The notes beneath the pieces were generated by a model. The model did no database searches. It worked only from the letters and a program-made list of their open reading frames with translations, and was not told where the DNA came from. The position numbers were made by a program, and so were the translations under genes. Below, piece after piece: positions 1-13,000 of a stretch of DNA of 64,000 nucleotides. Source of the DNA: Deroplatys truncata. Lineage: Eukaryota; Arthropoda; Insecta; Mantodea; Mantidae. The stretch spans positions 38,679,501 to 38,743,500 of the forward strand of contig CM060989.1 in assembly GCA_030765065.1 (NCBI GenBank), in the 5' to 3' direction. How positions within the stretch are numbered: position 1 is the stretch's first letter; each line of letters starts with the position of its first letter.

Positions 1-832
1 GCTTTATGGAGGAAAGAATGCTGGTGTCCTGAAATCTAATAATGTGTTCGCCCTCGGCTTCAATGGCATGTTCGGCGACTGCCGATCTTTCTGTATGGCC
101 CAGGCGGCAGTTTCTTTTGTGTTCGCTCAGTCTGGTGTTAGCGCTCCGCTGTGTGGTCCCAATGTACACTGAACCACACGAACAAGGAATACGGTAAACA
201 CCGGCCGATGACAGGGGGTCTCGGGGGTCTTTGGAAGAGCGCAGTGGGCTGTTTAATTGTTTTGTAGGTTTGAATACTGTTTTGACGTTATGACGTTGAA
301 GTATATGTTCAATACAGTCAGTGACATTTCTGAAATATGGCAGAAAGACAATGGACTTGCTTTTGGGTTGGTCCTGAGTAGCCGGTCGGGGCTTGGCCGG
401 ACGGCAGGCTCTTCTCACCTCTTGGACTGAATAACCATTTGATTGTAGAGCTGTTTCTAGGTGTCGGATTTCTTGTGGAAGTAAGTGTGGTTCACAAATA
501 CGGGAAGCACGGTTTGCGAGTGTCTTAATCATAGCACGTTTTTGTCTAGGATGGTGGTTGGAGTTCTTGTTAAGGTAACGGTCTGTGTGTGTGGGTTTGC
601 AGTAGACAGTATGACCCAGCGTGCCGTCAGCCTTCCTGCTAACGAGTACATCTAGAAAGGCTAGTTGGCCATCCTTTTCTTGTTCCATTGTGAACTGTAT
701 ACGCTGATTGATGCTATTTAGATGTAACAAAAAATCTTGAAGAGCTTGTTCACCATGGGGCCAGATGACGAAGGTGTCATCCACATAGCGGAACCAGGCT
801 GTTGGTTTGAGTGGAGCTGAGTTTAGTGCCTT

Positions 833-2186
833 TTACTCAAATGCCTCCATGAAGAAATTGGCCACAACAGGGCTAAGGGGGCTGCCCATGGCAACACCGT
901 CTATTTGCTCGTAGAATGACCGGTTCCACTGGAAATAAGTCGTAGTCAGGACATGGTGAAAAAGTGTAATGATATCATCAGAGAAGATGGGTTGTAACAA
1001 CTTCAGAGTTTCTTGTACTGGAACCATGGTGAATAGAGACACAACGTCAAAACTAATTAGTAAATCCTTAGGTAGCAATTTGGGGTTGCGGAGAATTTGA
1101 ATGAAATGCGTAGTCTTTGATGAAAGAGTCAGACAAGTCGACATGGGGTTGTAGAAGACCGGTTAGGTATTTAGCTATGTCGTATGTGGGAGAACCAATA
1201 CCACTAACAATGGGCCTGAGCGGAACATCTGGTTTATGGATCTTGGGTAGCCCGTAAAGTCTAGGCGGCTGAGCTTCGGACTTGGTAAGGCGGCGTTTGT
1301 CTTCCTTCGAAAGCGAGGAGTTCTTGATCAAAAGATTGGTTTTCCGTAGAATACGGGCTGTCGGATCACGTTTAATCTTATGGTAGGTTGCTGGTTGCAG
1401 GAGTTCAGAGATTTTCTGTTGATAGTCTTGTTGGTTAAGAATAACTGTGGCATTACCCTTGTCCGCTGAGCAAACAATGATGTCTCGGTTGGAGTTCAGC
1501 TTCTTTAATGCAGTTCTCTCTTGATTGGTTAAATTACTGGTAGGAGGTTTGGCCTTCTCGAGAACCCTGGCAGATTCCCGGCGAATTTCATCAGCTGCAA
1601 GCCTTGGCAGAACTCGTATTCCTGCTTCAATGTGAGAAATGATGTCTTCAACTGGCAACGTAGAAGTGACAACAGCGTAGTTACCTCCTTTAGCAAGGAG
1701 TGACGTTTCAGCAGGTGACAGCTGGTGATCAGATAAGTTCACTACCGTGCGGCAGTGGTTGAGAGTAGTCGGCGGTTTGATGGAGGTAGTAAGGCCATCA
1801 AACTTCTTCTTGTGACGAGTGGTCATGCTGTTGTGATTGTGTGTCATAGAGCTGTAGGTGATTCTGTCAGTGTTGTCCCAATCAAAACTGTGTAGTGAGT
1901 TACTTACTTGAAGATGTAAGATGAGTAGTTGACTATTGTTGGCAGAGAGTTGTCGTCTGGTCTGATGGATACGTTCTCGGAGCAAGGCCCATTCAGAGCG
2001 ATTGTAAATGCGGTTGACGGCAGTGGTGGTGAAATGTCGTTTCTGTCGTAGGAATTTAGGAATAATTCCCGAGTCTCGGCAGCGTAGAAGAAAGGCAAGT
2101 GAACACAGCAAAGAAGATTTTTGTTTGCGTAGCACTTCTAGTCGACGGATCAGACGGTATGCCTCCTCCCCGTAGAGGCGAGTCAT
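833..2186 (-). pseudogene. PLE-1 reverse transcriptase region
   Basis: Two overlapping open stretches (2186-1068 and 1144-833) together cover the N-terminal extension and the palm of a Penelope reverse transcriptase. The sequence RYVDDTFVIWPHG, the catalytic YVDD block, lies just beyond on the same strand near 800-750. Homology is certain from the PLE-specific motifs; the reading frame is not intact, so no functional protein is expected. Confidence 0.85.
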
Positions 2187-2319
2187 GTAAGAACGTAGGT
2201 TTTCACGGCCGGTGTCACAAACGTCTGGGAAATCTTTCTTCAGCAGACCACGGCATAACAGCCCGGAAAATCATATTAGTTATAATTGTGACACCGGCCG
2301 TAAAAACCTACGTTCTTAC
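2187..2319. repeat. 34-bp inverted repeat at the 5' end of PLE-1
   Basis: GTAAGAACGTAGGTTTTCAC at 2187 onward is mirrored at 2287-2319, where the sequence ends CCTACGTTCTTAC. The arms are about 66 bp apart. Inverted terminal segments are typical of PLE copies, and two other PLE copies here (22897-24012 and 27225-29735) show the same arrangement. Confidence 0.8.
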
Positions 2320-2710
2320 ATTGATTCCACAAGATTGGAACATACATTTTTGAGATCATCATCATGAAACCACACTTGAATTAAAGCTAATATCGAATTT
2401 TCTTTTGTGGAACAGTCAAAATTTGCAAGTCTCTTTTTGCAAATAGCCCACAAATTTTTTTATGGGGTTAATGTCAGGCAAATTCCTTCACCAGTCAAGC
2501 ACACGAACATTGTCAGCTTTGAAGAATTTACAAATGTATTAATGGATTACATGACAATTGGCATTATATTCTGGAATGCGAGGGCATGGATAAAGGAAAA
2601 GAGAATTTAATACTAGAGAAATGAAAAAATTTACCAATAGAGCTAAAAGTTAGGAACATTTTTAATACAAGATCAAATGAATATATGGAGAAAGCAGGAA
2701 AATATTTGGT

Positions 2711-3548
2711 AAAAATCTGATGTGTTACACTCACATGACTTTCTCTACTCTTGTACACACTATTTTTACAAACGCTTATTCTCCATATGCTTCATGTTAA
2801 TCGAGATGTTAATCTTATTGCTAATTTTCTTGTAGATGCAAGGGGAATATGGTAGTATTTAAGTGATAGTCAAATCTTTTAAGAGCTGGTTGCTATGTGG
2901 TGCATTCCATTCTCTTTGTATGTCCAGGACATAAAAAAAATGAATAACGAATTCCCATTTGAGAAAAATTATTGGAAAATTTAACAAGCAATATCTCGAA
3001 AACGGTTCACTCAACAAAAAAATGTATATGACATAAATTGTGTATTTTAACACGATCTGCATTTTTTGTGTTGTAAAATTTTGTCTATCTCTTATGGTTT
3101 ACCAGTTATGCAAAAGTCGTTCACAATGAAGAATACTTTTGGAGACATTCCCAGAAAATTCAAGATATACATTTTATTTGTCATGAAAATATCTTAAACA
3201 TATGATATTTTAATCAAAATCGTTATAGCCATTTTTGAGAAAATTAAAATTTTCGAAAAATGTTCCATGTAAAGGGTAATCTGGGGTGGGAGAATTTTCT
3301 TGAAAACCTTCGTGTCTCATCTCTGGAAGATACTGAACCTAAATACCAAGTTTGGTGTTTATCCGACTTCGTTTCTGAGTTATGCTGTTCACAGACACAG
3401 AGGCATACATACGGACATGTTTCCAAAAATGCTTTTTTTGGATTCAGGGGCTCTCAAAACGTGTATTTCCGGTGAAATCTTGGTATCAAATTTTTGGGTG
3501 GGATACAACACTTCCCCTACTTACTATACATAGTAGAGAAAGTAAAAA
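2711..3548 (+). mobile_element. Short non-autonomous repeat, family B, copy 1
   Basis: This 0.84-kb segment matches 34479-35337 almost end to end. Both begin with TTACACTCACATGACTTTCT and end with CTTACTATACATAGTAGAG followed by AAAGTAAAA. The block ACTTTCTCTACT at the left end is the reverse complement of AGTAGAGAAAGT at the right end, a short inverted terminal repeat. The open stretches at 3244-3533 are fortuitous, because the two copies do not preserve a common frame. The superfamily is not recognised. Confidence 0.75.
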
Positions 3549-3809
3549 GGGTAACAAGGCAAAAGAGTAAATGGTGGAAAATTATACTTCCCCATTATAT
3601 ACACAACAGAATGTTAAATATAAGGGGAAGAGAAATAATAAGCAACTCCATTGTATTGTAAATATTGCCTTAAGACATTACTTTTATCTAGATTTAGGAT
3701 TCTGCACCAAACTTTCAATGCTCTCTCCATTGCCACCCTTTTCTTTGCCACTCTCCCTGTTTAAATTTGTTGTATTAGATGATGATGATAATGATTTGTT
3801 TTTCCCCAG

Positions 3810-4057
3810 GGCGCTCACACGTCACATGACTCCTCCAGGTGCAAATTCTGTTTTGCCCCCTGTGGAAAAAGTAGGTGAAATAGTTAACATAGGGAAAGAA
3901 GACATTACAACATTACAGACGCATTTAGTGTACAGTTCAGGATTAGAACATTTGCTTATAGAGGAAGAAACACACTTGGCTGTGTTACTAAGTGTGGCAG
4001 CTCGAAGTGCACCACACCTACTTGGTCATGGAGGAATCAAGCCTTCTAGAAATTCAG
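3810..4057 (+). CDS. CCDC142: CCDC142-like exon 1 (first visible)
   Basis: The acceptor is TTTGTTTTTCCCCAG ending at 3809 and the donor is CAG|GTAAAG at 4058. The exon starts at the third base of a codon and leaves one base over. It encodes a segment with VLPPVEKVGEIVNIGKED and HLAVLLSVAARSAPHLLGHG. A second possible acceptor, CTCCAG at 3833-3838, would drop about nine residues. No initiator methionine is assigned, since an upstream exon is expected. Confidence 0.7.
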
Positions 4058-7000
4058 GTAAAGCTTTAATATTGAAACCTGGCATCCTGTTTTATTTTCA
4101 GATATGCACACATGATATTTCAGTGCAAAGCATGTGAGGAGCATCACTTTAAATAATTCTGTCCAAAAAATAAAATTTTACAAGGGTCACTAGATAAGCA
4201 TTTAAGCACAGAATATTGGCCACTCCTAGGATTTAAAAAAAAAGATTGAGTTTTTTATTTATGAATGCTCTTTAACAACTACGGTTTTCATTCTATATTG
4301 GGCATGAAAGACCATAAAGTTTGCTCAGAGGCCTCTTTATCAGGCTTGAGGTTCTTTTATGTGCCGTAAATCTACGATACGCAACCACTGGCTTTACTTC
4401 TCTTCCAAAGGAACTATGGATTTTTACACCCGAAAAAATCCATCACCCTCTGCAGGGTTTGTATGCTCGACCTTGGGAACTACAGGCACCCCTAAACCAT
4501 GCAAAAGGATTGTTGCTTGGTTTAAATAGCTGACTCATTGGTATTGTAATGGTAGCAGGCAGAGCTCTGTTGCATTATTTATTTTTCCTCATTTTAGGTT
4601 TTAAGTCTGGAAAATGTGAACATTCTTGCAAGTGCAATGGAGATTCAGAGAGATCATTTTCATGCGATGATCTTGTATGGTTTCAAATGTGACTTAAATG
4701 AAACTCAGTCACTTGAGCGTTTGAGGAGTAGCTTTTGAGCACTATATCCCTTCACATACTACTGCGTTGTGCTAATTTGGAGAATTCATGAGGGGGCACA
4801 ATCTCTTAAAGATGAAAAGAAGAATAGCAGACCAACAAAGAAGTGGCTGAGAAAAACATCACTACTGTGGAAACAATTAGGCAAGATCCAAGACTAATCA
4901 ATATGTGAATATATATTTATTTCCATAAATTTTTGAGGACTAACCTATAAGGACATTGAGCTGGCATTAGCGATTAGTTTGCTAGGTGTTTCAACCATCC
5001 TTCATGAGCACTTTTGTAAAACAAATTTCTGCAAGATGGGTGCACCATAATTTGTCTGAAGCACAGAAGCTCCACAGGGTGGAATGGTGCCAAGAAATGT
5101 TGCAAAGATTTAACTGTGGAAAGTCTCACAGTGTTTCAGATATTGTTATGGTGACAAAACAATATATCAATTGGACCCAGAAACCAAATGCCAGTCCTCC
5201 ATTTGGATGCTCCCAGATGATCAACCACCCATCAAAGTTGAGAGAGCAAGGAGTATGGGAAAGAAAATGTTTGCTTCTTTTTTCTCCACAAGTGGTCATG
5301 TGACAACCACGGTGCTCAAAAATCAGAAAACTGTTGCTGCAAAATGGTACACAGAAGTTTGCCTTCTGAAAGTGTTTCAGAAAATCAAAGAAAAGCATCC
5401 AAAGATGCATTTTGTTGCATATGACAATATATCAGCTCACACCACTGATGTAACAATGGAGTTTTTGCAAGGAACTGAGACAATACTATTGATTCATCCA
5501 GCTTATAATCCCAACCTGGCACCATGTGATTTCTTTCTGTTCCTTACCGTGAAGAACCAACTTAGAGGTTGCCAATTTTCCAGCCCTAAAGAAGTAGTTG
5601 CAGCATATGCAGTGCCAAAAACTGAAGTGTGGATGCTTCCAGAAGTGATTCCAAAGGATGGAAGGCTGCATACAGTGCCAGGGAGAATACTTTGAGAAAC
5701 TGGGATAAATGAAACGTTTCTATGAGTATTCATTATTTGTTATTTCAATACTTATCTAGTGACCCTCATACAGGAATAACGGCAAATGGATTATTCCTTG
5801 TACTTTGTTTTTTCAAAGGACTGAGCCTATTTTACCTATTACTCATTTGAATTTTGAAGTTCCTTAACAGTAAAAGTTGAAAATTAAAGAATTAAAGCTA
5901 GTATGTATAGTGATACTAAATGTATATTGTTTTTCTTTTGTCCATTAGGACTGCTTCATGTATCCAAACAAGTGAGAACAAAGGTGGTTGAATATTACCA
6001 ACAAGTTCTCTGGGGAGAAGTAGGATCTTATTCTGAGCACATACTGCTGTGGTGGAGTACTGGCCCTCTGATTGGTACCTTACCAACAGAAAGTTGCCAG
6101 TTGCTGTGCGACTGGTTACGATCATTAGTCACAGCAGGTGATACATAAGGAAATAAACTTGCATGCTGAATATAGAATTTAAAATATAAATTTATTATGC
6201 TTAACTCTACATTAATATTTATAAATATACGTATTGTGACTGTCCAGTTTTTCAACTGTCAAGGCTGGTTCACAAGCATCCAAGAATGGTAACCAGAATG
6301 GAAATGAGAACGGGAATGCATATCGATCACAAAGTGAAAGTCGATTTTGCGCATTGGGATTTTATTTGTTTTTAGCTGACCAATAATATTTTTTCACCTA
6401 CTTCCAATTTAGCCAACATCAAAATTCGATAGAGTAAACATTATCTAAAGCATATCCATTACATTCCCGATCCTTCTAGTTATGCCAAACTTTCATTCCT
6501 TTATTTAATGGCATACATTAAAATTGTTTATTCTTCTTTTTTAATTTCCACCGGTTTTTGCTGTTCTTTTTAGCTTTTGCGATTGTTTTTGAGGTAATAG
6601 CCAGCTTTGAGTTGCATATAAACTTTCACCAGAGGAACCAACACTCATTGGATTTGTGGGTGTCGGGTTGAGGTTAGGAAGCACATTTACTACTAATTTC
6701 TTCCAGTTTCATGTTTCCAGCTTGCGACTATAGAGAGCACTACTGGCTGTTTCATGTCATGGCCGCCTAGAATAATCTCTAGAGTGAAGAGTCTAATATG
6801 CACAAATGTATCTAATATGTCATGCCCGGGAATGGGAACGAGAAAGTTAAAAGTTGAGCAGCTCTTCTTTCCCGTTCCCGGGTCCTGGGAAGGCTTCCCA
6901 TCGATAGTGAATGCTCCCATTTGAATACATGTATTTCAACTTTCTCGTTCTCATTCTGGTTACTGTTCCCGTTTGTTGTGAACCAGCCTTCACCCCTCTA

Positions 7001-10000
7001 AGTTCTCAAAGTCACTTCACTGTTTTTATGTGGTTCAACTGTCACTAGGACTTCACTGTCACTTCACCAATGTGAACTAGTTGAATTTCTCCATTGTTTC
7101 ACTTTCTTCATGACGTAGCCTCTTCTTGTAGAGACAGCTCACTTGCTGGGGAGTTGAACACAATACTTCCACAATCTCTCGCTCCACAGTAGCACTCGCT
7201 GCATATCAAAGCAGTCATCACTAACTCGCTAGGAGAACAGCACTTTTGGTTGCACCAGAAACGCACTCACTACCTTGCTCATTCACAGACTAACTCAGCT
7301 GACTTACTGTTCTTGCGAGAATGCTCGCTTATAGCCAATGTAATCTTCCACAGAACATTCTAGAACTACTTTCACATACATTTTGCAAGATGGGGGGAGG
7401 GGAGAAACTTCAGAAGATTCTGATTATCTGCCGATAGCGCTTCCAATATTTATGCTGGGTGAGAGCATTGCTTATATCTGTATACCTGCAAATTGGCAGC
7501 ATCAACCTCCTGATAACCTTGGCCCATAGCTGCTGTGTCACAATATATACAGATTTACTCTGCTTGCTGATGATAATGACAATGACTTTTTAAAAGTTTC
7601 AAGCATCAACAATCTATAAAAATATATTTACACATTTATTACACTACATCTACTCTATATTATCACTTCTTTATTGTAAAGATTGTTAATGTTTAATGAA
7701 AGCATTTTTACTTTTTAAGTTATTTGATGGCTTATTGAATAAAATTTTTCTTACTGTAAAGGTGTGTAACCCTTTTTATTCAATGATTTTATAAAATTAT
7801 TCCACAACCAGGTGTTAAGGAATAGAGGGATGCCCATGAACCTTCATGTACTCCTCCTGTTCAAAGAATTCCTGGGTCCTTCTTAACAGTTTCAATGCCT
7901 GACTATTAAGTGCCACATCTTGACACAAAGGATTTTCACTTCATGAATCATCACTCGGTGATCAGCGTTGTTTTTTAGACATTGTCACACTTCAAATCTT
8001 TTATAAATAATATGAATGAAATATATATGTATAAATGAACACCAACAATAACCACAAATATAAACAACAATGAATAATATTGTCGCAGCCTCCAATCAAC
8101 CACGCTCAAGGGGCAGAGCACTCGCTAGAGAGGTAACAGGTAGTTAACAAATTGTAATAATTTGAATAAGGCGAGGCTACGACTAGGGATGCAGCTAAAG
8201 TGAAAGTGCAGAAATATTATTAAAAACTGGCAAAAGGACACTTACATGGCTCAAAATAGGTAGAAGGAGCTTTACACTATCATAAATAAGACAATAAAGA
8301 TTTGGATGGTACAGTATTTTATTAGATAAAACTTACTACATACCCCATCTTAGTTCCATGCCTGTCGGGCGAGGCCGCCATGCATTCCTGCATGGAGAGA
8401 GCAAACACAGGTCTGGTCTGGTTGACTGTTACTCACTGACTCTCTTCCCAAGCACGCCTCAAAAAGCGTGGGGGACGCCAACTAACCTACCCCCACCTAA
8501 ACTACAACCACCATCTCGAATCTAGGTACCAAAGAGACGTATGCGCATACGTCACAATATTAGCTTACAAAGAACAACTCGACACACGTGCTAGAAATTC
8601 ACAAACTGAAACACGTGGTTGGAAATAGCTACATCCGGCAACAGAGTCGCTTCCAGTTCTGCTTCTGCTTTCATAGACCCCAAAATGCTGCCTTGTGATT
8701 GGTTTAGGAAGTCTAATGGTTAAAGCTTTTCATCTGTTTTTTTTTGCGAGTGTACCAACTTAATCGCTAGCTGTCAAGTGCAACGTTTCAACGTCGGGGT
8801 TATAGCCATGTATGGGCTAAGCTGCAAAATTGAATCTGATTTGAAAAATCCATAGTCTTGGGCAGGTCTTGAACTACGGACCTTTGGCTTATCACGCTGA
8901 CACTGTACCATTGTTTTGGCTCTGCATTCTCCATTCCAGAGATGTGATGTATCTTATTTGATTCAATAAACCTAAAGCCCGCACTTTTTCAATAATGCAA
9001 ATAGGGACAGTGCATGCTAAATTCCTATGGACCGGCAGTGCGAGCATCTCCCAACCCATTTACCTGCTGTGGGTTAGGATAATGGCCGGTTCCTCTCTAG
9101 AACAATGGGCGCATGGAACAATAGCCATTGTGTGCTACTTCTACGCTTCAGAGGATTCCTTTTGGCCCTTTCAGGTAGGTTCTCGTTGTAAAGTTCCGCT
9201 TTGTATGTGAGGCTTATATAAGGGATTGCTGGCAGCAGGACTAGTCAGTGTTGAATTCAGTTGAGTTGAGTGCTGTTAGAAGTGATGAAGTGAACAGTGC
9301 CAAGTGGACAGTGCGGTTTAATTGTGAGTTGTAATTCAGCAGTCAGTTATGAGTCACACAGTTCAGTTGCGACTTGATTCGACAGATCAGTTGTGTTGTA
9401 TTCCGAATGCATGCTTAAGTGACTCAGGTGTAACATTTGTGATACATAGAGCATCTAGTGATGAAGTGTTTTTCCGCAGTAACAGTTTGTTGCAATATAC
9501 AGAATAGAGGTCATTTGCTAAATTGAAGATGAACCCATTTTAGGTCACTACTGAAAGTGTATCTGTTCTTCCATCAAATAAAGTAAAATCAAAAAGGAAA
9601 ATGTGAGTGCCTAACTTGCAAGTAAGGAATGTATTGCAAATTTTAAAAGGACTTGATTATACAATACTTCAACTTTATTAGGTGTTCTACCTCAGAACAT
9701 ATTTCAAGAGCTTTTGCTCCCATCATCAGCTAGTTAAGACTAGTGGTCAATGGTTGCTTGGTCCTCCTGGTGGTCAAGGTTGCAAAGTTGGGTGTTCTTG
9801 CTAATCAATTTTTTTTTTTATCAGGATATCAGAATTCATAAGTTGCTGGTGGTTTTCTGGTTGAAAGTATTATCCAACACTCTTCAAAGAGCTAACTACT
9901 TTAACCATGACTTTGTGGTTTTCCAGGTATGTAGGCAAATGCTGGAGTGGTTCCCTTTCCATCATTTCCTTTCATCTGTTTCAGTGTTCTAGGACCAGGC

Positions 10001-13000
10001 GACAGCAGTTGGTAATTTGAGGCAGGATAGTGGAATTTACACTTTGGAAAAAACCTCCCTGGCACTTGGCGGGATTGCAGGGGTCCTCGTTCTTCCTGGA
10101 AGATGTCTTATCTATTTTCAGGACCCCCAGGTTGTGGATGGATAAGGCAGGGCTAGTGCAGTCAGGATTGGTGTCATGTTGGAATTGTTAGAGTCTCCAA
10201 CCTTGCTAGTGTACATCGTTGTCCAAATCTGGTCATCCTTCCTCCCAGGAGTCACATTGGAATCACAAAGGGCCCACTATGGCCTATGTATGGTGCTGTT
10301 TTCCAGTTACTGGAGGTCCCTCCATTTGACTCCTCCTAACTCCCGAGCTCTTAAATCGATGTTATTGTTATGTTTCACTAATTTTGCATGCTCAATTACT
10401 TCAGGATGTGTTTTCTGAAAATACATGGCTACTGCTGATTTTTTTGTGATGACTGTAATACACATACATGGTAACATGCATTTTATTTTCTCTTTCTTTC
10501 TTTCTTTGTTTTTTTTTTGTTTGTTTGTTTCTTTCATTCTCTCTTTCTTTGTTTCTCTGTTTCTTTCTTTCTCGGTTTCTTTGTTTCTCTCTCTCTCTTT
10601 CTTTCTTTGTTTCTTTCTCAGTTTCTTCTTTCTCTCTTTCTTTCTTTGTTTGTTTTTTTCATTCTATCTTTCTTTCTCTCTTTGTTTGTTTGTTTCTTTC
10701 ATTGTTTTTCTTTCTTTCTCTCTTTCTTTCTTTGTTTATCTGTTTCTTTCTATCTTTCCCTCTTTCTCTGTTTCTTTCTTTCTTTTTCTCTGTTTCTTTC
10801 TTTCTTTCTTTCTCTCTTTCTTTCTTTCTTTCTCTCTTTCTCTGTTTGTTTGTTTCTTTTTTCTTTCTTTCTTTCTTTCTTTCTTTCAAGTGACTTTAAA
10901 AAGACATTGGAAAGAAGAGTTGAAGAAGCAAGCAATACTTTGGGTTCTAGGTGTGGTGCCAGAACTAGTACTTCCTGCAGTCCAGAGTATAGTAGATGGT
11001 CTGAATTGCCATGTCACTACTACTTCCTGGGATCAGCATTTTAGAAGAACGTTAGTACAACGATATAAATTCAACTGCAGTAATCAGAAAGATAAGGTGA
11101 GAATTTAAACTGCATCAATTACCAAAGAGAAGAGAAATAATAATTTCTCTGATTAGTTTCCTTTTTTGATGCTTTTTCACCTTTCATGTAAAACTCAAAG
11201 AAAAACAACAGAAGGTTATTGTGTCATGCTTTCTTGGACTTCCAAACAGTAGCATAGCCAGAAAAATATTAAGGGGGGATTATATATAGGGATCCATTTT
11301 TAAACACTTTTTGTCAATTTAAATGATAAATATGAATTAATCCTGAGTTGAAATATTTAAATAAATCAATTTTATATTCATATATTAAGGTGCAGCAGTC
11401 AGAATTAGAATTAGGATAGGATGTTTTGCATATTCTAAGGGGCTAGTGTGTTGTGACATGAGAATTAATGAGCCTGTGAAGTATTTTATATTACCACTGC
11501 AGACCATTTATTTCACTACAAGATACGGTTTCGTTTCTAGTGATGTTCTAAACTGGGAGATATTGCATTCATTTGGAAACCACTCAAATTTAGCACCAGA
11601 ATGAAAACATGCCCCCGGTATCTTAAGATGGTTGTACCCACTCCATCAAGTACAGATTCTGTTGTTGTCACCTTTGTCAACATTGTCTAAGACAGGCAGC
11701 ATAAATATAGCACTACCAGTGATATGATAAGAAAGTATCTGATTCCCGCCAATTTAGAAAGATGTTATTATTTTCTATTTTTGCATTTGTTTTTAGCAAG
11801 GTGGGGAAATTTTTATATTTAATTTTTAGGTTGAATGAAATAGGTACTTCTCTACCACAGGTGAGGTATAGAGAAAGTAAAAATACAATACTATGATAAA
11901 TGTGCCACATGTGGATTAAAAATTCCTTATTAATGTCTTTGTTTAAAGCACATACATTTTTAATTATGGTCACAGTAGTTGGAGTGTAGTAACTGGAATC
12001 TCTTTCCTCTAAGAGACACTTCAGAGTTGATTTTCCATTGTTTTTTAAATTTTACATTATATACTATTTCAGTGCACAAAACAGAAAGATGAAGTTTTTC
12101 TTGGCATACTATATATACTTTATATACTATACTATATAAATCTGGACATGATTCTAAATACTAAAAAGACAGCCTGGATAAATTTTAAATTAAAAAAAAT
12201 GTAATCTAAATAGTATACAACTGGAAATGGTGAAAAAATACCAGAGATTCAATACACAATTTTTTTTAGGAGTTATAATAGACAAACAGCTAAATTGGAA
12301 GCCATACATAACTCATATAAAAAGAAAATAAATACTGTTTTATATATAATGAGACAGGTGAGGAAAACCGTGGATGACGAAACACTTAAACAGGTATATT
12401 ATGCTTTTATTTACTAACACATAAAATATGGAATAATATTGTGGGGAAATATTACAACAACAGAAGTAGAAAAGGTTTTTAAATTACAAAAAAAGCAATT
12501 AGAATAATAGGTAATGCTTATAATAGACATACATGTAAATCAATGTGTAAACAATATAGTATATTGACTCTTCCTTGTATATACATTTATAAGACAATAA
12601 AACATGTTTTAGAGGAAAATGATCCAAGAAATGCTGGCATACACACATATAACCTAAGAAACAATGATGACTATTTCAGAACAGTAATTAGAAGCACATT
12701 AAACAGACGTGTAAAAATTATGGGAAAAGAACTTTAATAAGTCACCTGAAAAAATAAAATTGATAAAAAATGCTGACCAAACTATGAAAGAAATAAAAAG
12801 GCACTTACTAGTAAATGCATTTTATTGTCTGGAGGAGATTAAGTGTGGGGCTGGTAATTAAGAATTGTAAATAAATTGCATTTTTAAATATTGTAATTGT
12901 AAATAATTATTGTAGTTGACAAATCCACAACATGTGGATGAAATAAATTGAACTTGAACAAACATAAGCCTTCAGCCTCCAAAGACAACAAAGAGAAAGT

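Larger units (their letters stand above)
1..2330 (-). mobile_element. Penelope-like element (PLE-1), broken, runs off left edge
   Basis: Reading on the minus strand, 2186-833 encodes a Penelope-type reverse transcriptase. Diagnostic blocks are SADKGNATVIL, RLYGLPKIHKP and RPIVSGIGSPTYDIAKYL, then LISFDVVSLF and GVAMGSPLSPVVANFFME. Downstream (about 210-1) lies a GIY-YIG endonuclease segment with GVYRIPCSCGSVYIGTT. RT followed by GIY-YIG is the canonical PLE order; such elements retrotranspose using the endonuclease nick. The element looks old and carries at least two breaks in its reading frame, and its 3' end lies outside the window. An inverted repeat of about 34 bp (2187-2220 versus 2287-2319) marks the upstream end. 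Confidence 0.9.
4181..5768 (+). mobile_element. mariner element (copy Mc), inactive, with SINE inside
   Basis: The terminal inverted repeats read AGGGTCACTAGATAAG after the first bases on the left, and CTTATCTAGTGACCCT on the right. TA duplications lie at 4179-4180 and 5769-5770. The interior encodes fragments of a mariner transposase: MEIQRDHFHAMILYGFKC near 4640, RWVHHNLSEAQKLHRVEWC at 5035, SMGKKMFASFF, then a DNISAH and PNLAPCDFFLF segment near 5430-5540. Several frame breaks make it non-functional. Without the SINE it is about 1.3 kb, the normal mariner size. Confidence 0.88.

Noticed and set aside
3244-3570. Several 60-77 codon frames
   Set aside because: They lie in the family B repeat; the second copy does not preserve the frames.
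8980-9600. Promoter of a host gene or second LTR
   Set aside because: A TATA-like word and repetitive AGTT words alone are too weak; no exon or paired repeat supports it.
10659-10935. Lys/Glu-rich minus-strand frames
   Set aside because: Antisense of the same microsatellite; low complexity with no conserved domain.
10425-11108. 227-codon open frame and overlapping Phe/Ser/Leu-rich frames
   Set aside because: Everything up to 10890 is TTTC microsatellite; only 10891-11096 is coding, as exon 3.
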